64,000 nucleotides of DNA. It comes from Ideonella oryzae. GTDB taxonomy: Bacteria; Pseudomonadota; Gammaproteobacteria; Burkholderiales; Burkholderiaceae_C. Under the pieces are notes generated by a model. That model had not been told where the DNA came from, made no database searches, and saw only the letters and a list, made by a program, of their open reading frames with translations. This document shows, one piece after another, positions 1-11,014 of the stretch (within the stretch, counting starts at the first letter, position 1; every line of letters begins with the position of its first letter). The stretch is taken from positions 1-64,000 of the forward strand of contig NZ_JAMXMC010000011.1 of NCBI RefSeq assembly GCF_024055665.1. The letters are read 5' to 3'. The position numbers were made by a program, and so were the translations under genes.

Positions 1-163
1 GCGCGTTCGTCTTGAGCACGCGCTCGCCGCTCCAGGTTGGGGTGCGTCCACAGGCTTGCATGTGGACGCATGCTCGGGTGATCAGCGTGGGTGGGTCAAT
101 ACGGCCTTGGGGCCACGCTTACGCTCAGAAATCGCTGAGGGTTTGCGATGTAGGGCAAACCTC
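1..163 (+). promoter_or_regulatory. Putative CRISPR leader (partial at window edge)
   Basis: This is the stretch before the first perfect CRISPR repeat. The repeat orientation (type I-F sense on the plus strand) and the degenerate last repeat at the far right end both place the leader here. It holds a perfect 10-bp inverted repeat at 43-70, a repeat-like relic at 104-131 that keeps the 3' eight bases of the repeat exactly one 60-bp period before repeat 1, and a 7-bp inverted repeat (GGTTTGC/GCAAACC) at 140-161. It is less AT-rich than most leaders and no clear promoter was recognised. An eroded older piece of array is an alternative reading. The cas genes would have to lie to the left of the window or elsewhere. 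Confidence 0.55.
43..70. repeat. Perfect 10-bp inverted repeat in the leader
   Basis: TGCGTCCACA at 43-52 is the exact reverse complement of TGTGGACGCA at 61-70, with an 8-base loop between them. No T-run follows, so a Rho-independent terminator is unlikely. It could be a protein-binding site for leader function or a hairpin at the 3' end of an upstream transcript. Confidence 0.6.
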
Positions 164-1572
164 GTTCACTGCCGCACAGGCAGCTCAGAAACGCCTGGCC
201 AAGCGACACGATGCGGTCTGCACGTTCACTGCCGCACAGGCAGCTCAGAAATGCGCAACCGGGTGGAGCAGAGCTGGCACAACGTTCACTGCCGCACAGG
301 CAGCTCAGAAAAAGTGCGGCGCAGATGGCTACTACGACATCACGTTCACTGCCGCACAGGCAGCTCAGAAATGCTGGGTGACGGCACCGTCGGAGCCGTC
401 TTGGTTCACTGCCGCACAGGCAGCTCAGAAATACAGCCTGAAGCTGGATGTCACCGTGGGATTGTTCACTGCCGCACAGGCAGCTCAGAAAATACCCAGA
501 TGTTCCGCGTGGTCCGCTGGGATGTTCACTGCCGCACAGGCAGCTCAGAAACCAAGCAAGCGGCCTTCCTGCAGGCTATCAACGTTCACTGCCGCACAGG
601 CAGCTCAGAAATGCACCAGCATCAGCTTGCTGCCGTCGGAATCGTTCACTGCCGCACAGGCAGCTCAGAAAATTTGGCGGCGCCTGCGAACGCCCCCGAC
701 CACGTTCACTGCCGCACAGGCAGCTCAGAAAACGCCGACCGGACGCATGGTGTCGTACCTGATGTTCACTGCCGCACAGGCAGCTCAGAAAACACAGCAG
801 GAGAGTCTCCATGTCGCCCAACTGTTCACTGCCGCACAGGCAGCTCAGAAATTGGGCTGCAGTGAAGTAGTGCTCACTGGCGAGTTCACTGCCGCACAGG
901 CAGCTCAGAAATCGGGGGCACGTCCCTGGCGGCCCAGACGAAGGTTCACTGCCGCACAGGCAGCTCAGAAAACCCGGGCGTGCAGGCTGTCATCGCACGC
1001 CTTGTTCACTGCCGCACAGGCAGCTCAGAAAAGCAGGAAGCGCTTGCGGCTCTGGGCCAGGCCGTTCACTGCCGCACAGGCAGCTCAGAAACGAGAAGAA
1101 CGTGGAGGTGCTGGCGATGCTGAGTTCACTGCCGCACAGGCAGCTCAGAAATGCAAGGGCTTCAGCGGCCTGCTGTCCGAGTCGTTCACTGCCGCACAGG
1201 CAGCTCAGAAAGTTTGACATCCCGAGGCACTTCCGAGTCATCGGTTCACTGCCGCACAGGCAGCTCAGAAAGAGCGACGTCTACCTGATCGGCGCCAACC
1301 TGAGTTCACTGCCGCACAGGCAGCTCAGAAAAATGCCCGGGCTGCAGGCAGCAGCGCAGTACGCGTTCACTGCCGCACAGGCAGCTCAGAAAATCATCGG
1401 CGTCAACCCCGTGCGCCTGCCCAGGTTCACTGCCGCACAGGCAGCTCAGAAAGGTGATCGCGCTGAAGGCCTGGCCCACGTCGGGTTCACTGCCGCACAG
1501 GCAGCTCAGAAATCGGTGAGGGCCCCGAGCCAGGCGGCGGCCACGTTCACTGCCGCACAGGCAGCTCTGATG
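164..1572 (+). CRISPR. Type I-F CRISPR array, 24 repeats and 23 spacers
   Basis: Repeats of 28 bp start GTTCACTGCCGCACAGGCAG and end CTCAGAAA; they recur every 60 bp from 164 to 1304 and then at 1365, 1425, 1485 and 1545. Inside each is the 5-bp hairpin CTGCC/GGCAG typical of Cas6f (Csy4) substrates, which would leave CTCAGAAA as the 8-nt crRNA 5' handle. Twenty-three repeats are identical. The last (1545-1572) has a decayed 3' end (CTCTGATG), marking the trailer end. Spacers are 32 nt except one of 33 nt at 1332-1364, and all differ from one another. The plus-strand sense matches the known I-F repeat (GTTCACTGCCGTRTAGGCAG...). No cas gene is present in the window, so function depends on cas genes elsewhere. 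Confidence 0.98.
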
Positions 1573-1638
1573 CCCGCGACCTGCCCCATTCTGCCCACGC
1601 GATACTTGGCCACCTGTTCTCCCTAAGCGCTCAGCCTC

Positions 1639-3663
1639 ATGCCATACAGCACCCCCTTTTCGAGCCGGATTGCATCGACACTGGCCCTGCTGATGGGATT
1701 GGCCGTCTTTGTTGTCGATGCAAGGCCGGCAGGGCCTCCACCCCCCGTGGCCGCGCCGCTGCCGCCGGCGCTGCCCGCAGTGGCCAACGCCGCCTGGCCC
1801 GCCCCGCTGAGCATGGAGGTGGACGCCACCGACCTGGCCCACCGGGTGCTGCAGGCCCGGCTGCTGCTGCCGGTGACGCCTTCGGAGGCACCGCGCGAGC
1901 TGACGCTGCTTTACCCCCGCTTCCTGCCCGGGGCGCACGGGCCCTACGGTGACGTGAGCCGGCTGGCCGGGCTGATGATCAGCGCCGGCGGCCGGCCGGT
2001 GGCCTGGCAGCGCGACACGGTGGACACCCACGCCTACCGGGTGCAGGTGCCCGCCGGGGTCAACCAGCTGGAGCTGCACCTGCAGTACATCGCCCCGGCA
2101 CGGCGCAGCAGCGAGCGCATCTCCATCACCCGCAGCCTGCTGAACGTGGAATGGGAGACGGTGCTGCTCTACCCGGCCGGCACGGCCGCCAGCGGGGTGC
2201 GGGTGCAGACGCGGCTGAAGCTGCCGCCGGGCTGGCAGGCCGCCACCGCCTTGCGCGGGCCGGACGGCCAGGCCCCGGCCGCGGCCGATGGTCAGGGCTG
2301 GTGGACCTTCGGCGAGACCTCGCTGGAGACGCTGATCGACTCGCCGCTGTTCGCCGGCGCGGTGCTGCGCCGCGTGGCGCTGGATGCGCCGGGAACGGCT
2401 GCCCCGGTCACGCTCAACCTGCTGGCCGACGACGCGGCGGCCGTGGCCGCCACGCCGGCCCAGCTGGACGCCCACCGCGCCCTGGTGCGCCAGGCCGACC
2501 GGCTTTTCGGCACCCGCCCCTACCGGCACTACGACTTCCTGCTGGCCATTTCCGACGAGTTCGGCGGCATCGGCCTGGAGCACCACGAATCCAGCGAGAA
2601 CGGGGTGGAGGCCAGCTACTTCACCGACGACTGGGAGCGCGCCATCCGCGCCCGCGAGCTGCTGCCGCACGAGTACGTGCACGCCTGGAACGGCAAGTTC
2701 CGCCGCCCCAGTGACCTGTGGACGGCCAACTACAACCAGCCCATGCGCAACAGCCTGCTGTGGGTGTACGAAGGCCTGACCCAGTACTGGGGCCATGTGC
2801 TGACGGCGCGCGCGGGCCTGTCCACGCCGGAGCAGGCGCGCGACCGCCTGGCCTGGCTGGCGGCCGAGCTGCAGGCGCGCAGCGGCCGGGCCTGGCGCAA
2901 CCTGCAGGACACCACGCTGGACCCGACCGTCGGCCCGGGCCACACCGCCGAGTGGGAGGACTGGCAGCGCAGCACCGACTACTACGACGAGGGCCTGCTG
3001 CTGTGGCTGGACGCGGACACGCTGATCCGCGAGAAGAGCCACCAGCAGCACGCGCTGGACGACGTCGCCCGCGCCTTCTTCGGCGCACCGCACGCCACCA
3101 ACGCCGATGGCAGCACACGGCCGGCCGTCTATGACTTCGACACGCTGATGCAGGCCCTGAACGCGGTGCAGCCGCACGACTGGGCCGGCTTCTTCCGCGA
3201 CCGGCTGGACGGCCACGACGGCCGCCACCTGCTGGACGGCGTGGAGCGCGGCGGGTGGCGCCTGGTGTGGTCAGCCCAGGAGAGCCGCTTTGCCCAGAAC
3301 GAACGCGGCTGGAGCGGCCCGGAGGGCGATGAACGGCCGCAGGACCTGGCCTTCTCGCTGGGCCTGCGGGTGACCAGCGACGGCAAGCTCGAGCAGGTCT
3401 TCTGGGACAGCCCGGCCTTCCGCGCCGGCCTGGCCCCGGGCATGACTCTGGTGGCCGTCAACGACCGGGCCTACAAGCCCGAGCGCCTGAGCGCCGCGGT
3501 CACGGCCAACCGCCAGGGCCAGGCCCCCATCCGCCTGCTGGTGCGCGATGGCGACCTGTTCCTGCAGCCGGTGATCGACTGGCAGGGCGGGCTGCGCTAC
3601 CCGGTGCTGGAACGCCAGGCCGGCAAGCCCGACCGGCTGGACGCGGTCTACAAGGCCCGCTGA
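1639..3663 (+). CDS. M61 family (glycyl aminopeptidase-like) exported metallopeptidase
   Basis: A 674-residue protein with an N-terminal signal-peptide-like hydrophobic stretch (about residues 8-28). It has the M61 beta-rich N-terminal domain, the zinc motif HEYVHAWNGK beginning at His344 (HExxH), and a C-terminal PDZ-like domain (about residues 560-640). Length and order match the M61 family, which cleaves peptides starting with Gly or Ala. The protein is probably periplasmic. It starts 66 bp after the last CRISPR repeat with no obvious ribosome binding site, so the start is uncertain. It is convergent with the downstream phospholipase gene. Family assignment is firm; the substrate is unknown. 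Confidence 0.9.
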   Translation: MPYSTPFSSRIASTLALLMGLAVFVVDARPAGPPPPVAAPLPPALPAVANAAWPAPLSMEVDATDLAHRVLQARLLLPVTPSEAPRELTLLYPRFLPGAHGPYGDVSRLAGLMISAGGRPVAWQRDTVDTHAYRVQVPAGVNQLELHLQYIAPARRSSERISITRSLLNVEWETVLLYPAGTAASGVRVQTRLKLPPGWQAATALRGPDGQAPAAADGQGWWTFGETSLETLIDSPLFAGAVLRRVALDAPGTAAPVTLNLLADDAAAVAATPAQLDAHRALVRQADRLFGTRPYRHYDFLLAISDEFGGIGLEHHESSENGVEASYFTDDWERAIRARELLPHEYVHAWNGKFRRPSDLWTANYNQPMRNSLLWVYEGLTQYWGHVLTARAGLSTPEQARDRLAWLAAELQARSGRAWRNLQDTTLDPTVGPGHTAEWEDWQRSTDYYDEGLLLWLDADTLIREKSHQQHALDDVARAFFGAPHATNADGSTRPAVYDFDTLMQALNAVQPHDWAGFFRDRLDGHDGRHLLDGVERGGWRLVWSAQESRFAQNERGWSGPEGDERPQDLAFSLGLRVTSDGKLEQVFWDSPAFRAGLAPGMTLVAVNDRAYKPERLSAAVTANRQGQAPIRLLVRDGDLFLQPVIDWQGGLRYPVLERQAGKPDRLDAVYKAR

Positions 3664-3677
3664 ACACCCGCTGATGG

Positions 3678-3697
3678 CCGGCCGCCGCAGCGGCCGG
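3678..3697. terminator. GC-rich hairpin between convergent genes
   Basis: CCGGCCGC (3678-3685) pairs with GCGGCCGG (3690-3697) over a 4-base loop in the 42-bp gap between two convergent genes. There is no T-run, so termination activity is only inferred from position. Confidence 0.3.
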
Positions 3698-3705
3698 GGC
3701 GAGCC

Positions 3706-5859
3706 TCAGCCCAGGCCCATCATCGGGTCGCTGACGCTGTGCTGGCCGTTCTCCAGGCGGCCGGCGGCGCGGCGGCTCCAGCCGTCCAGTTGCTCGACGG
3801 TGAACTGCAGGTCGTACCAGCCCTGGGAGCCGGCCAGGCCCGGGTTCCAGCTGACACTGCCGCCCGGCGGCACCGAGAACAGCCAGGGCCCGTCGGTGCG
3901 GTAGGCCAGCGCGGTGATGCGCACGGTGGCCGCCACGCTGCCCAGGTTCTGCAGCGTGACCTGCAGGATCTTGCCGCTGCTGGGCCGGGGGGCCACCCGG
4001 ACCTCCACCACCGGCACGCTGGCCCGGCGGGCCAGGCTGCCGACGAAGGCGCGGTGCCAGCCGTTGGGGCCCAGCACCCACAGGTCGTACTGGCCGGCGC
4101 TGGCGCGCAGGTCCCAACTGCCCTGCAGGCGCTGGCCGGCGCCCACGGTGTAGCGGCGCGGCTTGCGGTTCAGGTGCAGGCGGTCGTAGACGTGGAACAC
4201 CGCGCCCACATCACCCGCGTTGACGAAGTCCAGCAGCAGGCGGTGGCCGGCGGCATCGGGCGTGGCGTCCGCCGCCAGGGCGTAGGGCAGCGCCCGCGAG
4301 GGCCGGGTGCCGGCCGGCTGCACCGGCAGGCTCTGCTGGTCCACGCCGGGCACCTTCACCTTGGGCAGGGCCTCCTGCTGGGCCCGCAGCGCATCCACCG
4401 CGTCCTTGGTCAGCAGTGGCAGGCTGGGCAGGGGCTCGTTGTTCGGGTTGACGAAGTTGAAGGCCGAGCTCAGATCGCCCGCCACGGTGCGGCGCCAGGC
4501 GCTGATGTTGGTCTCCACCACGCCGAAGCGCGACTCCAGGAAGCGGATCACCGAGGTGTGGTCGAAGACCTGGGAGTTGACCCAGCCGCCACGGCTCCAG
4601 GGCGAGAGCACCAGCATGGGCACGCGCGGGCCCAGGCCGTAGACGCCGCCGTCCGGCTTGGGCTGGCCGCTGGTGCCGGCCGGTGCCGGGTGGGTGAAGC
4701 GCTCGGCGCTCACATCGCAGGTGCTGGCCCCCGCTTCGCTGCCGTCGCGGTTGAGCGAGGGCGCGGCCGGCGGCGGCAGGTGGTCGAAGAAGCCGTCGTT
4801 CTCGTCGAACATCACCAGCAGCACGGTCTTGCTCCAGACGGCCGGGTCGGCGGTCAGGGCGTTGAGCGTCTGCTCCACGTACCAGGCGCCCTGGGCCGGG
4901 CAGGAGGGGCCGGGGTGCTCGCTGTAGGTGGCCGGTGCCACCACCCAGGACACCTGGGGCAGCGTGCCGGCGGCGATGTCGTCGCGCAGGGCCTGCAGGA
5001 AGCCGCCATCGGGCATGGTGTTGGCGATGCCCTTGCCCAGCGGGTTCAGGCTGTCCATCGCGCCGGCATAGGGCAGGTAGGGCGAGCCGTCGGCGCTGTT
5101 GCCGATGTCCAGGTTGGCCTGGCGGAATTTCACGAAGCCCGCCAGCGGGTTGTCGGTGAAGTTGTCCGGCATGTTCTGGTAGATCTTCCAGCGCACGCCC
5201 GCGGCCTGCAGGCGCTCGGCATAGGCCGTCCAGGTGTAGCCGCTGGTGGGCGCGTCCATGCCGTCCCACTCGTTGACCACGGCGGCCACGCCGGCGGCAC
5301 TGGCACCGTTGCTGCCGGTCCACAGGAACAGGCGGTTGGGGTTGGTGCCGCCGGTCAGGCTGCAGTGGTAGGCGTCGCAGACGGTGAAGGCATTGGCCAG
5401 GGCGAACTGGAAGGGCAGCTCGGCCTGGGTGTAGTAGCCCATCGAGGTGTTGGTCTTGAACAGCGGCCAGCGGGCCATGCGGCCGTGGTCCCAGGCGAAC
5501 TGCGCGTCGTGCCAGGAATGGGGTGTGCCGCCCGCGCGCTGGGCGTTGCCGCTGCTGCTGTCCAGGTGGTAGGGCAGCACGGTGCGCACGCCGTTGCTCT
5601 GCTGCCAGACGCTCTGCCCGTCGGGCAGCGGGATGGTGAAGCGGTCGCCGAAGCCGCGCACCCCCGGCAGCGTGCCGAAGTAGTGGTCGAAGCTGCGGTT
5701 CTCCTGCATCAGGATGACCACATGGGCCACGTCCTGGATGCTCTTGGCCACGTTGTGGGCCGGGATGGCCAGCGCGCGGGCGATGGCGGGCGGCAGGGCG
5801 GCGGTGCCGGCCGCGGCAGCGGCTCCCTGCAGAAACTGGCGGCGGTCGACGGTGCTCAT
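3706..5859 (-). CDS. Phosphocholine-specific phospholipase C (PlcN/PlcH type), Tat-exported
   Basis: A 717-residue protein beginning MSTVDRRQFLQG, a twin-arginine signal. The ATG at 5859 is preceded by GGGGAGGA at good spacing; longer in-frame readings upstream lack such a site. The catalytic phosphoesterase domain follows the signal (motif QENRSFDHYFG near residue 50), with the conserved HPG and DENDG blocks further in. Two beta-sandwich DUF756-type repeats form the C-terminus (about residues 510-715), which is the layout of bacterial phosphatidylcholine phospholipases C. These enzymes release phosphocholine from membrane lipids and are exported folded by Tat. It is divergent from an MFS transporter related to lysophospholipid flippases, which may hint at shared phospholipid turnover (inference). 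Confidence 0.92.
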   Translation of the reverse strand: MSTVDRRQFLQGAAAAAGTAALPPAIARALAIPAHNVAKSIQDVAHVVILMQENRSFDHYFGTLPGVRGFGDRFTIPLPDGQSVWQQSNGVRTVLPYHLDSSSGNAQRAGGTPHSWHDAQFAWDHGRMARWPLFKTNTSMGYYTQAELPFQFALANAFTVCDAYHCSLTGGTNPNRLFLWTGSNGASAAGVAAVVNEWDGMDAPTSGYTWTAYAERLQAAGVRWKIYQNMPDNFTDNPLAGFVKFRQANLDIGNSADGSPYLPYAGAMDSLNPLGKGIANTMPDGGFLQALRDDIAAGTLPQVSWVVAPATYSEHPGPSCPAQGAWYVEQTLNALTADPAVWSKTVLLVMFDENDGFFDHLPPPAAPSLNRDGSEAGASTCDVSAERFTHPAPAGTSGQPKPDGGVYGLGPRVPMLVLSPWSRGGWVNSQVFDHTSVIRFLESRFGVVETNISAWRRTVAGDLSSAFNFVNPNNEPLPSLPLLTKDAVDALRAQQEALPKVKVPGVDQQSLPVQPAGTRPSRALPYALAADATPDAAGHRLLLDFVNAGDVGAVFHVYDRLHLNRKPRRYTVGAGQRLQGSWDLRASAGQYDLWVLGPNGWHRAFVGSLARRASVPVVEVRVAPRPSSGKILQVTLQNLGSVAATVRITALAYRTDGPWLFSVPPGGSVSWNPGLAGSQGWYDLQFTVEQLDGWSRRAAGRLENGQHSVSDPMMGLG

Positions 5860-5952
5860 GGTGGTCCTCCCCGGGGGCCGGTGGCGATGCGAATCAGCTT
5901 GCCAGCGGTGCGCGTCAGTTTCGTGGCACGGCCTGCCCAACGGGGGCCTTGA

Positions 5953-8727
<2,775 letters not shown>

Positions 8728-8783
8728 TCAGCGCACACGGTTGACAGCGGTTGTGTCCGGCCCCGGCCGGCGCACCGCCTTCC

Positions 8784-8810
8784 AGGGCCCCCTCGCGGGG
8801 CCCTTTTTTT
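8784..8810 (+). terminator. Rho-independent terminator after argG
   Basis: AGGGCCCC and GGGGCCCT form a perfect 8-bp stem with loop CTCGC, directly followed by seven T residues on the plus strand. It ends the argG transcript ahead of a convergent gene. Confidence 0.9.
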
Positions 8811-8835
8811 CGCCCTCTCGCTCGCCCTCTCGCAC

Positions 8836-10377
8836 TCAGAGGGCGGCCGACGCGGGGCCCGCCTGTCCCGTCATCCAGCCGAGCAGGGCCCGACGATCCG
8901 CATCGTCGATGGGCACCCCCTCCCGCTGACACGCGGCGACGATCACCCCGCAGGTCGTGGCCACCAGGTCATCGAATCCATGGGCAGACGTCTCCGGATC
9001 GAAGCCATTGAAGACCAATGTGCGCAGCAGTCGCAGGCACTGCTCCCGACTGACCGGGAAACCCAGCTGCTGGCAATGGTCGCGCATGGACTTGGTGACC
9101 TGGGACAGTGAGTAGGGCTGGATGTCCAGGGCTTGCGCCAGCGCCTCGAGCTGGGCGCGGTACCGGCCTGGATCCAGCAGGGGCAGGTCGACCGCATCCA
9201 GCAGGCGAAGAACCGACGATTCCCTGGCAGGCGACACGCCTCCTTCGCTCAAAGTCGGGGCGGCGCTCATCTGGAGGACATGGCGATCTGGGTCCAGCGC
9301 CCAGCCCGCCAGTTGATGCCACTCGATTCTGATCCCGGCCAGATTCAGGGACTCCAGCAGCTTCTTCCAGCTGCCATGCCCAAGCCAGGATCCTTCGATC
9401 CCGGGAAAGCGTGCCCGCGCGATCTGGGCCAGGCGCGCGATGGGGACGGGGCGATCGGATGCGGCCACCTCCTCGCCAAGCCACTGCGTGACCTGCTCCA
9501 GCGAGGCCTGCGCAGGCCTCGGATCGGTCCGGTCCCTGCCTGCTGCGGTGCCCGCGTTGGCGGTGATAGATGGGCTTGGTGCGTTCTGGAGGCGACGCGG
9601 GTCGAGTATCGCGTTGAGTTCGCGGTCAATGCGCAGCGGATCCAGCGGAAGGCTGCGCAGCAATGCGATGAAGGTGCCCTTGCCGGCCCAGTCGGTGGCT
9701 GGCAGGGCCGGAATGCGCGTGGCCAGCGCCTTGGTCAGAGCCGGCAAAGGCACGGGCTGGTCGGCGTCATCCACCATCGCCCAGACCAGCGCTTCTGCCT
9801 GCACCAGCATGCTGTCCTCGCTCGGCACGGGCGGCGCCGGAACCAGCTCTTCCTCGTCGAAGCCCAGGGCCTCGTGAATGAAGGCCTCGGGGTCGATGAT
9901 GAGGTCCGCGCAGGCATCGTAGGACGCCGAGGTCGCTCCCGCGGCGAACATGGTCGTTCGCCGGTCCTCGCGACGCAGCTTGCGCAGCACCGGCGTGAAG
10001 TCGGCGTCGGCCGAGAAGACAATGAACTCGTCGTAGTGGGTCTTGGCTTGCAGGACATCGACAATGTCCAGCACCATGTGGATGTCCGTGCTGGTCTTGC
10101 CTGCCGAGGTCATCGGCGGACAGTCCACGATCTCGAAGCCCGCTCGGCTGAAGCCGATGCGGTAGCCCTGGTACATGACCGGGTTCAGGTAGCAGCGCCG
10201 CACCAGGACGCGCCGCTGCGAGGGGGCCTCCGGCATGCCCACGGCCGGCTGCAGGGTTGCCACCAGCCATTCCAGCCAACGGGAAGGTTGCCGTGCGAAG
10301 GCTTCGGCATAGCCCGGGCTCAGGCGCCGCAGGCCGGTGAAGACGTTGTCGAAATCAATGAAGAGGGCTGAGCGCAT
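8836..10377 (-). CDS. NYN-domain (LabA/limkain-type) nuclease-like protein with LOTUS-like domains
   Basis: About 513 residues. The N-terminal PIN-like NYN domain shows the acidic signature: FIDFDN at the start, then a TDIHMVLDIVD stretch, then FSADADF. Two later segments (about residues 185-255 and 290-370) have the size and spacing of winged-helix OST-HTH/LOTUS domains, each with a [W]xGKG/xGHGSWKKLL-like turn. NYN proteins are predicted metal-dependent RNases. The ATG at 10377 was chosen because MRSALFIDFDN is the natural domain start; an in-frame TTG at 10389 adds four residues, and neither has a clear ribosome site. No partner gene is obvious. Family assignment is good; the biological role is unknown. 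Confidence 0.8.
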   Translation of the reverse strand: MRSALFIDFDNVFTGLRRLSPGYAEAFARQPSRWLEWLVATLQPAVGMPEAPSQRRVLVRRCYLNPVMYQGYRIGFSRAGFEIVDCPPMTSAGKTSTDIHMVLDIVDVLQAKTHYDEFIVFSADADFTPVLRKLRREDRRTTMFAAGATSASYDACADLIIDPEAFIHEALGFDEEELVPAPPVPSEDSMLVQAEALVWAMVDDADQPVPLPALTKALATRIPALPATDWAGKGTFIALLRSLPLDPLRIDRELNAILDPRRLQNAPSPSITANAGTAAGRDRTDPRPAQASLEQVTQWLGEEVAASDRPVPIARLAQIARARFPGIEGSWLGHGSWKKLLESLNLAGIRIEWHQLAGWALDPDRHVLQMSAAPTLSEGGVSPARESSVLRLLDAVDLPLLDPGRYRAQLEALAQALDIQPYSLSQVTKSMRDHCQQLGFPVSREQCLRLLRTLVFNGFDPETSAHGFDDLVATTCGVIVAACQREGVPIDDADRRALLGWMTGQAGPASAAL

Positions 10378-10496
10378 CGGCAGATCCAAGGGAGCTTGGC
10401 GACTTTGACTGTGGCGAGCGCGTGCTGGATCCCATGGGCGCGCAGGCCGGTCGGTTCGGGGAAGGACTCACGGAGGTGGTGGGACGACCCCAGCCC

Positions 10497-11003
10497 TCAG
10501 GGCCCGGGGGAGGTCCAGCGCCTCCACCTTGCCCGCAGCGCCCGCGCCAGCCGCCAGGGCGCACTGGCGCGCACCCGTGCGAGCAGGGCCTCTTTCCAGG
10601 GTACCCAGCGGCCGTGCAGGCGGGCGAACCAGGTCAGGCGCATCAGGGCCGGCTGCGTGAGTGTGAAGAGCCGGGCCACGATGGCCGTGCCACCCAGCTT
10701 GGCCGCCAGGATCACGGCCAGCCCCAGCACCGCATGGCCGCGACTGACGGCCCACAGCGCCAGCAGCTTGACGGGCAGCAGGGCCAGCGTGGGCAGCGCG
10801 AACAGCGCCAGCGCGCCATAGGGTGGCAAGCGCCGCACCCAGGCCTCCAGCTGCCGAAAGCCCGGCCAGGCGCCGACCCAGGCCAGCAGGCGCTGCAGCG
10901 GCTCCCAGCCCCATTCCTCGAACAGGATGAGCAGCGCCAGCGGCCACTGCCACAGCGCATGCAGCAGGGCCTTCAGACGGGCGCGCCAGGCGCTGCCGGA
11001 CAT
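10497..11003 (-). CDS. Small multi-pass membrane protein, unknown function
   Basis: 168 residues with two or three hydrophobic segments in the middle (about residues 15-110) and an Arg-rich C-terminus. It starts 11 bp after the stop of the upstream pseudo-helicase gene on the same strand, so the two are probably co-transcribed. Similar short proteins are common and uncharacterised in Burkholderiales. No function is proposed. Confidence 0.7.
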   Translation of the reverse strand: MSGSAWRARLKALLHALWQWPLALLILFEEWGWEPLQRLLAWVGAWPGFRQLEAWVRRLPPYGALALFALPTLALLPVKLLALWAVSRGHAVLGLAVILAAKLGGTAIVARLFTLTQPALMRLTWFARLHGRWVPWKEALLARVRASAPWRLARALRARWRRWTSPGP

Positions 11004-11014
11004 GGGCGATCGCC

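Noticed and set aside
12-1626. Long open frames across the CRISPR array with repeating FTAAQAAQK, VHCRTGSSE or SLPHRQLR units
   Set aside because: The 60-bp repeat period is a multiple of three, so the repeat keeps every frame open. The repeating peptides are translated CRISPR repeats and not a real protein.
1306-3228. 640-codon minus-strand frame spanning the array end and the M61 gene
   Set aside because: It is antisense to a clear peptidase gene and includes translated CRISPR repeats.
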